From the NCBI GenBank assembly GCA_019351975.1, contig JABBOG010000005.1, forward strand, positions 1 through 64,000: 64,000 bases of DNA, in the 5' to 3' direction. The DNA comes from Acidobacteriota bacterium (GTDB lineage: Bacteria; Acidobacteriota; Terriglobia; Terriglobales; Acidobacteriaceae). Within the stretch, counting starts at the first letter, position 1, and every line of letters begins with the position of its first letter. Made by a program: the position numbers and the translations under genes. Below the pieces are notes generated by a model that searched no databases, was not told the DNA's origin, and worked only from the letters and a program-made list of their open reading frames with translations. Below are positions 16,888-25,171 of this stretch, piece after piece.

Positions 16888-18171
16888 CTAACTCCCCACC
16901 ACCCCCGGAACCACCGCCGCCACCTGATGCAGCTGCTGCCACATCATCACCACCGTCAACCCCACCACAATCACCGTCGTCGCATACGCCACCCAATTGA
17001 ACCAGTGCGAGTTCGTATGCGATCCCATCAGCGCCTTGTTATTCACCAGCCGCAGCATGAAGTACAGCACAAACGGCAGCAGCACTCCATTGAGCACCTG
17101 CGACAGAATCGTCATCGTCACCAGCGGAAAGTTCGGGATCAGCACCACCGCCGCTCCCGCCGCGATCAGCAGCGTATACAACCAGTAAAAAAACGGCGCC
17201 TGCTTGAACTTCTTGTCCACCCCACTCTCAAACCCCAACCCTTCGCACACGCTGTACGCCGTTGAGATCGGCAGCACCGACGCCGCAAAGAACGACGCAT
17301 TGAACAGCCCCGCCGCGAACAGAATGTACGCAAAATCCCCCGCCAGCGGCCGCATCGCCTGCGCCGCATCCGACGGCACCGCAATATTCCGCATCCCCGC
17401 CCGGTACAGCGTCGCAGCGCACGCCACAATAATGAACCACGCCACAATATCCGTAAAAAACGACCCCACAATCACATCCAGCCGCGACGCCGAATACTGC
17501 TTGACCGTAATCCCTTTTTCCACCACCGACGACTGCAGATAAAACTGCATCCACGGCGCAATCGTCGTCCCCACCACGCCCACCACCATGTACACATAAT
17601 CGTGGTCGCGCCACACGCGCCCGTCCGGCGGCCGCACCGTCTCCACCAGCGCCCTGTGCCAGTCCGGCTGCGCCATCACACCCGCAATGATGTAGCAAAC
17701 ATAAAACACGCTCGCCACAAGAAAGATCTTCTCCACACTCTTGTAGTCGCCCTTCACCACCAGCGCCCACACCGCCAGCGCGCACATCGGCACGCTCGCA
17801 TACTTACTCACATGAAATAGCTGCAGCGACCCCGCAATCCCCGAGAACTCCGCAATCACATTGCCGAAGTTCACCACCACCAGCAGCACCATCAGCACAA
17901 ACGTCATCCGCAGCCCGAACTCTTCGCGGATCAGATCGCTCAAGCCCTTGCCCGTCACCACGCCCATCCGCGCGCACATCTCCTGCACCACAATCAGCGC
18001 AATCGTGATCGGGATCATCGTCCACAGCAGCTTGTATCCAAACTGCGCGCCCGCCTGCGAATACGTCAGGATCCCGCCCGCGTCGTTATCGACGTTGGCC
18101 GTAATAAACCCCGGTCCCAGCACCGCAAAGAATAAAAAGAGGCTCGTCCTGTACCGCCGCCAGAAGCTCAC
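16888..18171 (-). CDS. Nramp-related divalent-cation transporter, NRMT-like (probably Mg2+)
   Basis: About 11 transmembrane helices with the Nramp signature GPGF...AGAQFGYKLLW. The metal-site residues differ from Mn/Fe transporters: TM1 DPGN is D30-A-G-G33, and the TM6 M-P-H motif is A205-P-W207 (GTTIAPWMQFYLQSS). Canonical Nramps use the TM6 methionine to prefer transition metals; the Nramp-related Mg2+ transporters (NRMT) lack it. With the MgtE-N/CBS neighbour this argues for Mg2+. The GTG at 18171 overlaps the stop of a 32-codon upstream ORF and gives a normal N terminus (MSFWRRYRTSLFLFF). A TTG at 18285 would add 38 low-complexity residues. Confidence 0.85.
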   Translation of the reverse strand: MSFWRRYRTSLFLFFAVLGPGFITANVDNDAGGILTYSQAGAQFGYKLLWTMIPITIALIVVQEMCARMGVVTGKGLSDLIREEFGLRMTFVLMVLLVVVNFGNVIAEFSGIAGSLQLFHVSKYASVPMCALAVWALVVKGDYKSVEKIFLVASVFYVCYIIAGVMAQPDWHRALVETVRPPDGRVWRDHDYVYMVVGVVGTTIAPWMQFYLQSSVVEKGITVKQYSASRLDVIVGSFFTDIVAWFIIVACAATLYRAGMRNIAVPSDAAQAMRPLAGDFAYILFAAGLFNASFFAASVLPISTAYSVCEGLGFESGVDKKFKQAPFFYWLYTLLIAAGAAVVLIPNFPLVTMTILSQVLNGVLLPFVLYFMLRLVNNKALMGSHTNSHWFNWVAYATTVIVVGLTVVMMWQQLHQVAAVVPGVVGS

Positions 18172-18266
18172 ACCCGCACCACCACACTCAGAATCGCCCC
18201 GTAACCCGCCGCGCTGCGTCCCATCGCCGCCCTCACACAAGCTCCGCGCTGGACCGGCATCTGCAT
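18168..18266 (-). CDS. Short upstream ORF translationally coupled to the Nramp-like gene
   Basis: ATG at 18266, 32 codons, stop TGA at 18170-18168 overlapping the GTG start of the transporter. It has the best Shine-Dalgarno of the locus: AGGAG at 18277-18273, 6 bases before the ATG. The peptide begins MQMPVQRGACVRAAMGRS and ends in hydrophobic LSVVVRV. Too short for family recognition. It could be a regulatory leader peptide or a coupling device. Confidence 0.4.
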   Translation of the reverse strand: MQMPVQRGACVRAAMGRSAAGYGAILSVVVRV

Positions 18267-18378
18267 CGTTTTCTCCTGGGCTCAATCTAGACTAACCCGT
18301 CCGCGCCCATCCCGGGTTACACAACGATCATCTCTCGCTCCACTCCTGCAAAATTCTCGTCCCACTCACCCGCCAGCC

Positions 18379-20139
18379 TCAATCCAGCGCCACCAGCAGC
18401 CCCTCCCCTGCCTCCACCACGACACTCCCCTCCACCCTCGATCCTGCACCATCCAGCAGCGTCGTCAGCACCACCGTCCCTGCCCCGCACGCCACCGTCG
18501 CCACCTCCGTCCCAAGATTCAGCAGCACCTGGAAGTCCGAGCTCACACCATCCTCCAGCCCCACCCTCCTGTACCGCAGCACTGACCCCTCCGCGCGCAC
18601 CTCCGCAATCCCTCCCGCATGCAGCGTGTCATGCCTTCGCCGCAACGCCAGCAGCCTCCGGTACAGCATCAGCATCGACTTCGCATCCGCCGCCTCCGCC
18701 GCAGCATTCTTCGTCTCCCACCCTTCCATCAGCGGCAGCCACGGCACCGCCTCCGGCGTCGTAAACCCCGCATGGGGCGCTCCCACCCACAGCATCGGAG
18801 ACCTCTCCGGGTCTCGTCCGCGCCCCTTGCCCGGCTCATTCTTCTCCGCCGGGTCCCTCACCTGGTCCGGCGCAATCGCCACATCCACCATCCCCAACTC
18901 ATCCCCGTAGTACATCGTCGGCGTCCCCCTCAGCGTCAGCAGCAGCATCGCCGCCGCCCTCGCCTGCGGCACACCGATCCGCGTCGCCAGCCGCGACTGG
19001 TCATGGTTGCCCAGCACATAGTTCGGCCACGCGCCCCCCGGCAGTAGTCCTTCATACCGCGTGATCACATCGGCAATCGCGTCCGCCGCCCACCGCGTTA
19101 AAATCAGATGAAAATTGAACGGCAGGTTCGCCCCGCTCAACTGCGGCGACCCCGCACCGTAGTACCGCACCAGCTGCTCCAGCGGCAAATAAATCTCCCC
19201 AATCAGCACCCGCCCCGAGCCCTTTCCTTTCTGGCTCTCATTCCCCAGCGCAGCGAAGGAAGCTGCATCCCGGCCCGCCACGTCTCCACCCAGCGTATCC
19301 CCAAACTCCTCCATCACCGCACGCATCGCCGCCACAATCTCCATCGTCTCCGGTCGGTCCGCGTTGTACACCGGCAGTACCCGCGTCACATCATGCTGCG
19401 CCCCGTTGTACTCCGGATTCGTCGGATTGTTCCGAAACTGAGCATCCTTGATCAGCAGCCACAGCACATCCATCCGGAACCCATCCACCCCCTTCTCCAG
19501 CCAGAAACGCATCGCCGCATACATCGCCTCGCGCACCGCCGGATTCCGCCAGTTCAGGTCCGGCTGCTCCTTCAAAAACGAGTGCAGGTAGAACTGCTGC
19601 GTCCCCTCATCCCACGTCCACGCCGGCCCGCCAAAGTGCGACATCCAGTTATTCGGCACCCTCTCCCGCGCCGGCCTCCATCCACCCAGCCCACCCGCGG
19701 TGGCTGCCGCCTCTCCCGCCGCCGGTGCCGGATCGCGCCACAGATACCAGTCGCGCTTCGCATTCGTCCGCGACGACCGCGACTCCACGAACCACGGGTG
19801 CTGGTCCGAGCTGTGATTCGGAACAAAGTCCAGAATCACCCGCAGTCCCTTCGCATGCGCCGCCGCCAGCAACGCATCGAAATCCTCCATCGTCCCAAAC
19901 ACAGGATCGACCCCCACATAATCCGCCACGTCATACCCAAAGTCCGCCATTGGCGACGGGTAAATCGGCGATATCCACACAGCATCCACACCCAGACCCA
20001 CAAGATAATCCAGCCGCGCCGTGATCCCGCGCAAGTCGCCCACGCCGTCCCCATTCGTATCCTGAAAACTCCTCGGATACACCTGGTAGATCACCCCCGT
20101 CTGCCACCACTGCGTCGCTAAAAACTCACTATCCGCCAT
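18379..20139 (-). CDS. GH13 alpha-glucosidase (oligo-1,6-glucosidase type)
   Basis: Hydrolyses alpha-glucosidic bonds in malto- or isomalto-oligosaccharides; probably cytoplasmic since no signal peptide is visible. Starts WWQTGVIYQVYPRSFQDTNG, typical of the family. Catalytic barrel motifs in order: DFVPNHSSDQH, GFRMDVLW (Asp nucleophile), LIGEIYL (Glu acid/base), VLGNHDQSR (Asp). The last ~80 residues form the beta-sandwich domain. 586 residues from the ATG at 20139, which has AAGGG just upstream and is preferred over a TTG at 20157. The Ala/Gly-rich loop PAAGEAAATAGG is a variable insertion. Divergent from the FmdE gene across telomere-like repeats. Confidence 0.9.
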   Translation of the reverse strand: MADSEFLATQWWQTGVIYQVYPRSFQDTNGDGVGDLRGITARLDYLVGLGVDAVWISPIYPSPMADFGYDVADYVGVDPVFGTMEDFDALLAAAHAKGLRVILDFVPNHSSDQHPWFVESRSSRTNAKRDWYLWRDPAPAAGEAAATAGGLGGWRPARERVPNNWMSHFGGPAWTWDEGTQQFYLHSFLKEQPDLNWRNPAVREAMYAAMRFWLEKGVDGFRMDVLWLLIKDAQFRNNPTNPEYNGAQHDVTRVLPVYNADRPETMEIVAAMRAVMEEFGDTLGGDVAGRDAASFAALGNESQKGKGSGRVLIGEIYLPLEQLVRYYGAGSPQLSGANLPFNFHLILTRWAADAIADVITRYEGLLPGGAWPNYVLGNHDQSRLATRIGVPQARAAAMLLLTLRGTPTMYYGDELGMVDVAIAPDQVRDPAEKNEPGKGRGRDPERSPMLWVGAPHAGFTTPEAVPWLPLMEGWETKNAAAEAADAKSMLMLYRRLLALRRRHDTLHAGGIAEVRAEGSVLRYRRVGLEDGVSSDFQVLLNLGTEVATVACGAGTVVLTTLLDGAGSRVEGSVVVEAGEGLLVALD

Positions 20140-20162
20140 ACCCTTAGGATGCTCCAAATAGC

Positions 20163-20186
20163 AGGGATTAGGAAACGGGGATTAGG
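20163..20186 (+). repeat. Degenerate GGGATTAGG repeats
   Basis: Two G-rich copies, AGGGATTAGG and GGGGATTAGG, separated by AAAC. They are the inverse orientation of the array at 20235-20269 and lie just upstream of the GH13 start. Confidence 0.7.
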
Positions 20187-20234
20187 ATTGAACTGGCAGC
20201 ACCCTTACCACACAGCAAGCTTCCTATGCTTTAG

Positions 20235-20269
20235 TCCCTAACCCTGACCCCTAACCCCTAATCCCTAAC
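20235..20269 (+). repeat. Telomere-like CCCTAA/TAATCCC array in the ribosome-binding region of the FmdE gene
   Basis: C-rich run with five CCC(C) blocks separated by TAA, TGA or TAAT, ending one base before the ATG at 20271. The minus strand has five GGG(G) runs with 2-4-base loops, a G-quadruplex pattern. No Shine-Dalgarno remains before the start codon. Confidence 0.8.
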
Positions 20270-20270
20270 A

Positions 20271-20921
20271 ATGACCCTCGACACCCTCCTCCACGAAGCC
20301 GAAGTCGCCCACGGCCACCTTTGCGCCGGCCAGGTTCTCGGCGTCCGCATGGCGATGCTCGCCCTCGATCGCCTCGGCATCTCCGATCCCCGATCCCGCT
20401 ATCTCAGCGACGAATCCCTCAACCCCGACCGCAAGCGCCTCGTAACCTTCGTCGAAATCGACCGCTGCGCCACCGACGCCATCGCCGTCGTCACCGGCTG
20501 CCGCGTCGGCAAGCGCGCCCTCAAGCTCCGCGACTTCGGCAAGATGGCCGCCACCTTCGTCGATCTCAACCAGCGCCTCGCCGGCACCGATGATGACAAA
20601 GCCCTTAGCCACGACTACAAGGCCCTTCGCATCGTCGCCCTCGAGACCTCCAAAGCCCTCGCCCGCTCCCTCTACCCCGAACTCGACAAAAACGCCCAGC
20701 AGATGCGCGCCTACCGAGAACTCCCCGACGCCGACCTGTTCACCGCCACGTGGGTTCGCGTCCCCCTCCCACCCAACGAATTTCCCGGCTACAAAGGCAC
20801 CCGCGCCACCTGCGACGCCTGCGGCGAAGGAATCAACTTCGACCGCTTCATTGACCGCGACGGCGTCCGCCTCTGCCTCGCCTGCGCCACCCCATCCCTC
20901 CGCTACTACCACCCCTTCTAA
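20271..20921 (+). CDS. FmdE-domain protein with C-terminal zinc ribbon, orphan
   Basis: 216 residues. FmdE fold: H14-G-H16-L-C18 (AHGHLCAGQVLGVRMAM), the central EIDRCATDAIAVVTGC and GKRALKLRDFGKMAATF, as in proteins first described beside tungsten/molybdenum formylmethanofuran dehydrogenase. The C terminus carries a treble-clef/zinc-ribbon pair, CDAC at 181 and CLAC about 20 residues later, typical of the longer FmdE group. No formylmethanofuran dehydrogenase or molybdenum genes are nearby, so the role is unknown, perhaps metal handling. The ATG has no Shine-Dalgarno because telomere-like repeats precede it, but the HGHLC motif so near the N terminus fixes the start. A strong terminator follows 4 bases after the stop. 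Confidence 0.82.
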   Translation: MTLDTLLHEAEVAHGHLCAGQVLGVRMAMLALDRLGISDPRSRYLSDESLNPDRKRLVTFVEIDRCATDAIAVVTGCRVGKRALKLRDFGKMAATFVDLNQRLAGTDDDKALSHDYKALRIVALETSKALARSLYPELDKNAQQMRAYRELPDADLFTATWVRVPLPPNEFPGYKGTRATCDACGEGINFDRFIDRDGVRLCLACATPSLRYYHPF

Positions 20922-20925
20922 CCCC

Positions 20926-20961
20926 AACAAAAAGGCCGCCTTACCGGGCGGCCTTTTTGTT
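20926..20961. terminator. Bidirectional intrinsic terminator
   Basis: Perfect 15-bp stem AACAAAAAGGCCGCC / GGCGGCCTTTTTGTT with a 6-base loop (TTACCG). It has a T-run on both strands, so it serves both the FmdE gene (+) and the convergent small secreted-protein gene (-). Confidence 0.93.
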
Positions 20962-21392
20962 TACCGATGTTCGCGTCCTCCGCGGTCTCCACCCCGCCCC
21001 CATCCCCCGCGATCGTCCCCTCCCCAACCACGCCGATCATCTCCTCCCCAGCCGCGCCTGTCATCCCCTCCCCATCCGCCACGGTCGCGCCATCCATCGC
21101 TATCTCCCCACCGGTAGCCCTGCGCATACGCTCCATCATCGCCGCCATAGTACCCATATGCCGGCGCACCATAGCCGTAGCCGTACCCATTCCCATACAC
21201 CGCCACCGGTGCCGGTGCGTAGTACGCCGGTCCGCCAAGCTGCACTGCTATGCCAAAACGTTGCGCCTGCGCCGCAGGAGCCGCCGCGAACACCCCAACT
21301 GCCAGCGCGGCCGTTATCACCGCACCGATCTTCATCCCGCGCAACTTCGCCATTGCGGTAAGCTTCTTCGTGACTCCAGATAGCTTCTTCAT
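20961..21392 (-). CDS. Small secreted Gly/Tyr/Trp/Asp-rich repeat protein
   Basis: 143 residues with strong AGGAGG 6 bases before the ATG. A basic start and signal peptide (MKIGAVITAALAVGVFAAAP, cleavage near AQAQ) are followed by a Tyr/Gly-rich middle (VYGNGYGYGYG, YGYYGGDD) and a repeat tail with three RGWGGDD/GGWGGDD units and an Arg/Gly end. No family recognised. Composition suggests an extracellular or envelope low-complexity protein, perhaps surface adhesive or metal/nucleic-acid binding; none of this is shown. The stop codon lies at the edge of the shared terminator. Confidence 0.7.
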   Translation of the reverse strand: MKKLSGVTKKLTAMAKLRGMKIGAVITAALAVGVFAAAPAAQAQRFGIAVQLGGPAYYAPAPVAVYGNGYGYGYGAPAYGYYGGDDGAYAQGYRWGDSDGWRDRGGWGGDDRRGWGGDDRRGWGGDDRGGWGRGGDRGGREHR

Positions 21393-21568
21393 ATCGTGCC
21401 TCCTGCATTGCGCTTGCTGCCGCCCTGCACTCTATACAAACGCACTTCGCCGCACCGTGTTGCGCGCAACTTCCTGCCGCCGCCGTGTTCACAGCCGATG
21501 ATCCCTATACACCTCCGACACACCTTCGAGCTACCATAGAGCAGCGCCGCACTACGATCGGAGTCCGC

Positions 21569-22930
21569 TTGAACCGCAGACAGTTTCTACGCAATACCAG
21601 CGCCATCGCCACCGCCGCAGCCCTCAAGCATCCGCCGCTCGCCTGGGCACAAGCGCCGCCAACGCCCGCCGACCACACCATCCGCATCGCTCCGATCCAC
21701 CTCGAAATTGCCCCTGGCAAGATTGTCAAAACCACCGCCTTCAATGGCCGCGTCCCTGGCGAACTCATTCGCCTGCAGGAAGGCAAAGCTGTCACCATCG
21801 ACGTCATCAACGACACCAATGTTGCCGACATCATCCACTGGCATGGCCTCCACATCCCATCCAAAGAAGACGGTGCCACCGAAGAAGGCTCTCCCGCCAG
21901 CGCACCGCACGGCGGCTCCCAGCGCTTCAACTTCATCGCCAAACCCGCCGGCTTCCGCTGGTACCACTCCCACATCTACGCCGGCCACAACCTCAACCGC
22001 TCCCTCTACACCGGTGAGTTCGGCTTCCTTATGATCGACCCTGCCTCCAACCCCGCACGCTACGATCAGGAGCACTTCCTCGCTCTGCACGACTGGAACG
22101 GTTTCATCGTCCCCGGCGAGAGCTTCCAGGAGATCGCCTACAACCACTCCACCATCAACGACAAGATGCTTGGCTTCGGCGAGCCCATCCGCGTCACCCA
22201 GGGCCAACGCATCCTCCTCCACGTGCTCAACGCCAGCCCAACCCTCATGCACACGCTTGCTCTGCCCGGCCACAAGTTCCTCGTCACCGCGCTCGACGGC
22301 AATCCGGTTCCCAAGCCGACCCTCGTCAATACCCTCCGTCTAGGCCCGGCAGAGCGCGTCGACGCGATCGTCCTCATGGATCAGCCCGGCGTCTGGGTCC
22401 TCGGCGAGATCGACGACGACCTCCGCAAGGCCGGTATGGGCCTCGTCATCGAGTACGCCAACAAGACCGGCGCAGCCCAATGGTCCGCCCCCGCCAACGA
22501 CGATTTCCACTACGAAACCTTCTCCGCCCCTATCCCCTCCAACACGGCTCCACCCGCCGATGAAGTCCAGATTCCGCTCGTCTTCAGGCCTAAATTCAAT
22601 GGCCCCGGAGACTTTGACCACTGGACCATCAACGGTCTCTCCTGGCCCAAAGCCAAACCGATCAAGCTCACCGAAGGTACCCGCTACCGCCTCATCTTCG
22701 ACAACCAGAGCAACGACATCCACCCCGTCCACCTGCACCGCCACACCTTCGAGCTCAAATCCATCAACAACAATCCCGTACAAGGCGTCATGAAAGATGT
22801 CGTTCTTACCCCCACCAACGCCAAAACCGAAGTAGCCTTCACGGCCGATAATCCCGGCCTCACGCTCTTCCACTGCCACCAGCAGGAGCACATGGACTCC
22901 GGCTTCATGATGCTCTTCGACTACGCCTGA
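21569..22930 (+). CDS. Tat-exported multicopper oxidase
   Basis: Three-cupredoxin laccase/CopA-like enzyme coupling substrate oxidation to O2 reduction in the periplasm. All copper motifs are intact: HWHG and WYHSH in domain 1, HPVHLHRH and HCHQQEHMDSGFM in domain 3 (type-1 Cys, His and axial Met). A Tat signal, NRRQFLRN, follows the TTG at 21569, which has CGGAG upstream; the ATG at 21485 would place 28 odd residues before the Tat motif. 453 residues. A His/Met-rich copper-resistance insertion like that of CopA is not seen. Followed after 77 bases by a secreted beta-rich protein on the same strand. Confidence 0.9.
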   Translation: MNRRQFLRNTSAIATAAALKHPPLAWAQAPPTPADHTIRIAPIHLEIAPGKIVKTTAFNGRVPGELIRLQEGKAVTIDVINDTNVADIIHWHGLHIPSKEDGATEEGSPASAPHGGSQRFNFIAKPAGFRWYHSHIYAGHNLNRSLYTGEFGFLMIDPASNPARYDQEHFLALHDWNGFIVPGESFQEIAYNHSTINDKMLGFGEPIRVTQGQRILLHVLNASPTLMHTLALPGHKFLVTALDGNPVPKPTLVNTLRLGPAERVDAIVLMDQPGVWVLGEIDDDLRKAGMGLVIEYANKTGAAQWSAPANDDFHYETFSAPIPSNTAPPADEVQIPLVFRPKFNGPGDFDHWTINGLSWPKAKPIKLTEGTRYRLIFDNQSNDIHPVHLHRHTFELKSINNNPVQGVMKDVVLTPTNAKTEVAFTADNPGLTLFHCHQQEHMDSGFMMLFDYA

Positions 22931-23007
22931 CGCGCAAGGAGAGACGATAATCGAAGCCTGAACAAACCGTCATCTTGAGCAATCTGCCGAAACGCTATCC
23001 TGTATCC

Positions 23008-23895
23008 ATGACCAGAGCGGTTGTCGCGCGTACCCTTGCAGCACTCTGCCTCACACTCGGAGGCTTACTCTCCTGCACCCCAGCCGCCGCGCACGCGCAG
23101 GACAACTACGAGATCCAGGTCTACCCCTCCGTCACCATCCCGGCAAAGGTCCTCCTCACCGAACTCCATAGCAACTACACCGCCGAAGGCGGTACAACTG
23201 TCCAGAACGGCTTCCTCCCCACGCAGGGCCAGGAGCACGAGACCATCGAGCTCACCCAGGGCATAAAAGATTGGGCCGAAGTCGGCTTCTACATCTTCAC
23301 CGAAGAGGAAAATGGCACCGGCGTTCAATGGGTTGGCGACCATATCCGCCCCCGCGTCCGCGCCCCTGACCGCTGGAACCTACCCGTCGGCCTCAGCGTC
23401 TCCAACGAGATCGGCTACGCACGCGCGCCCTACTCGAACCCCACCTGGTCCTGGCAGATTATGCCCATCATCGATAAGTCCATCGGCAAATGGTACGGCT
23501 CCGTCAACACCACCATGGTCTGGGACATCCACTCTGTCCCTCCGCCAAACACCTACACACCCATTGAGCGCCAGGCCTATTACCGCGACGTCGCCCCTAA
23601 GGGCGTCACCTTCGGCCCCGCCGCCACCCTCACCTATCAGCCCAATAAGTACTACAACTTCGGCCTCGAATACTACGGCTACTACGGCGGTCTCAACCAC
23701 ATCGTTTCACTGCACAACCAGCAGCAGCAGTTCTTCCCCGCCATCAACCTCTTCGTCTCCCCCAGGTGGGAGATCAACGCAGGCGTTGGCTGGGGAGCAA
23801 CTGCCTCCACCGACCACCTCATCGTCAAGGTCATCCTGGGCCACTACTTCAACTGGGGTCTCCCCAAACATACCCCCCTCCCCCCATTCCTGTAG
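23008..23895 (+). CDS. Secreted beta-rich (outer-membrane-like) protein after the multicopper oxidase
   Basis: 295 residues from the ATG at 23008. Signal peptide VARTLAALCLTLGGLLSC to about AHAQ. The mature part is rich in aromatic strands (WAEVGFYIFTEEE, YYNFGLEYYGYYGG, WEINAGVGWGAT) and ends VKVILGHYFNWGLP, consistent with a 10-12-stranded outer-membrane barrel. Its position after the oxidase suggests co-transcription and possibly a transport or surface role, but no family is recognised. Confidence 0.6.
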   Translation: MTRAVVARTLAALCLTLGGLLSCTPAAAHAQDNYEIQVYPSVTIPAKVLLTELHSNYTAEGGTTVQNGFLPTQGQEHETIELTQGIKDWAEVGFYIFTEEENGTGVQWVGDHIRPRVRAPDRWNLPVGLSVSNEIGYARAPYSNPTWSWQIMPIIDKSIGKWYGSVNTTMVWDIHSVPPPNTYTPIERQAYYRDVAPKGVTFGPAATLTYQPNKYYNFGLEYYGYYGGLNHIVSLHNQQQQFFPAINLFVSPRWEINAGVGWGATASTDHLIVKVILGHYFNWGLPKHTPLPPFL

Positions 23896-23922
23896 ACCAC
23901 AGCATACGAATGCCTGCGTAAT

Positions 23923-25164
23923 CTACGGCTCGACTCGCCCGTCCATCGTCTCCCGCACCACACGGCCTGCGGCATTCAACCCCACCGTCCCCTCCAGCGC
24001 CGTCCGTCCCGCATCGTGCATCCACCCGCCCATAAACCGCGGGTCTCGGAACGTCACCACCTTCGCGACGTCTCCGCCTTCGCCAACGAATACGGCATCC
24101 GGGCGCACCACATCTACAATCGGCATCGGAGACCAGTCCAGATACACCCGCCCCAGCTTGCTCTCCTCGGCCGTCAAGACCGCCTTGCTCCGTCCCGGCT
24201 TCGCATACGTCGAATCCCCCATCGTCAACGTTCCTGAACCGCCCGTATCGATCTCTGCCAACTGATACATCGGCCCGAAGTCCATCACGCCCGCCCACCG
24301 AAACGGGCTTAAAGGATCAGGGCTCGCCAAGGCACGCTGCACCTGTAAATATCGCGGTACCGCCTCCCCCGCCAATAAGTCCGGTTGGCCAACGTCCGGA
24401 AGCGCTTTGTCCTGCTGTTCGCTGCTTGCTGCCTCCGTACCGCTGTCCGGTGCTGCTACACTCTGCGCCATCTCCATCCGGATCGCCTGCCCGTGTTCTA
24501 CCTCCCGCAGTCCCCACCAGCCCACCACCCCGAGCAACGCCGCAATCGCCCATCCCCGCGCCGGAAATGCCTGCCGCTTCGCTCCCACCTCCGATCCCAC
24601 CAGGCCAAACACCCACGGTAGCGTCAGCGCTCCCAGCAACATCGCAAACATGACCGGATCGAAGATGAACACAATCGACGCGGCGTACCACTTATCCACG
24701 AACGGGAAAAACGGCCGTAGACCATAGTTGTTCGTATAGTCCAGCAGCAGATGACTCAGCAGCGCAAGTATCGCCAACCCATACAGAACACCCCACCGAA
24801 CAGGTGCCGCATTCAAAGGCTTCTTAACTCGCCTTCGATCATCGAATCCTTGGGAATGTGTGGCGGATCTTTGGCCGCTGATCTCTTTTGCGTCAGCATT
24901 GCCCCTCTCCTGATACACACGCCATCGATGCCACGCATATACGCCTGCAACGATAAAGGCTGCCTCGAAAGGCAGCCCTAGAAACGTATGCGTAATCCCG
25001 CGGTGGTGCTGAAACCCGTCGATCGGCCCACGCAGGCTCCACAACGTGTCTATATCGGGGAACTCTGCTCCAACCACCATCGTCAGAGTCGCGTAAGCCG
25101 CCGTTCTGTTGAATCCGGTCCGCGCCAGACAGCCACCTGTTAACAGATGAGTAACGGGCTCCAT
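23923..25164 (-). CDS. YdjM-family membrane-bound metal-dependent hydrolase
   Basis: 413 residues. N-terminal YdjM/LexA-binding inner-membrane hydrolase domain: MEPVTHLLTGGCLARTGF, EFPDIDTLW, HHRGITHTFLGLPF, ALLSHLLLDYTNNYGLRPF; the His/Asp sets are the usual metal ligands. About five transmembrane helices, then a C-terminal soluble part of ~170 residues (YLQVQRALASPDPLSPFRW...RVYLDWSPMPIVDVVRP). The ATG at 25164 lies 7 bases after the stop of the upstream membrane-protein gene, so they form an operon. The precise substrate of this family is not established. Confidence 0.85.
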   Translation of the reverse strand: MEPVTHLLTGGCLARTGFNRTAAYATLTMVVGAEFPDIDTLWSLRGPIDGFQHHRGITHTFLGLPFEAAFIVAGVYAWHRWRVYQERGNADAKEISGQRSATHSQGFDDRRRVKKPLNAAPVRWGVLYGLAILALLSHLLLDYTNNYGLRPFFPFVDKWYAASIVFIFDPVMFAMLLGALTLPWVFGLVGSEVGAKRQAFPARGWAIAALLGVVGWWGLREVEHGQAIRMEMAQSVAAPDSGTEAASSEQQDKALPDVGQPDLLAGEAVPRYLQVQRALASPDPLSPFRWAGVMDFGPMYQLAEIDTGGSGTLTMGDSTYAKPGRSKAVLTAEESKLGRVYLDWSPMPIVDVVRPDAVFVGEGGDVAKVVTFRDPRFMGGWMHDAGRTALEGTVGLNAAGRVVRETMDGRVEP

Positions 25165-25171
25165 CGCGCCG

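Noticed and set aside
20163-20269. CRISPR array
   Set aside because: Repeat units are 6-7 bases without spacers, so this is a telomere-like simple repeat, not CRISPR.
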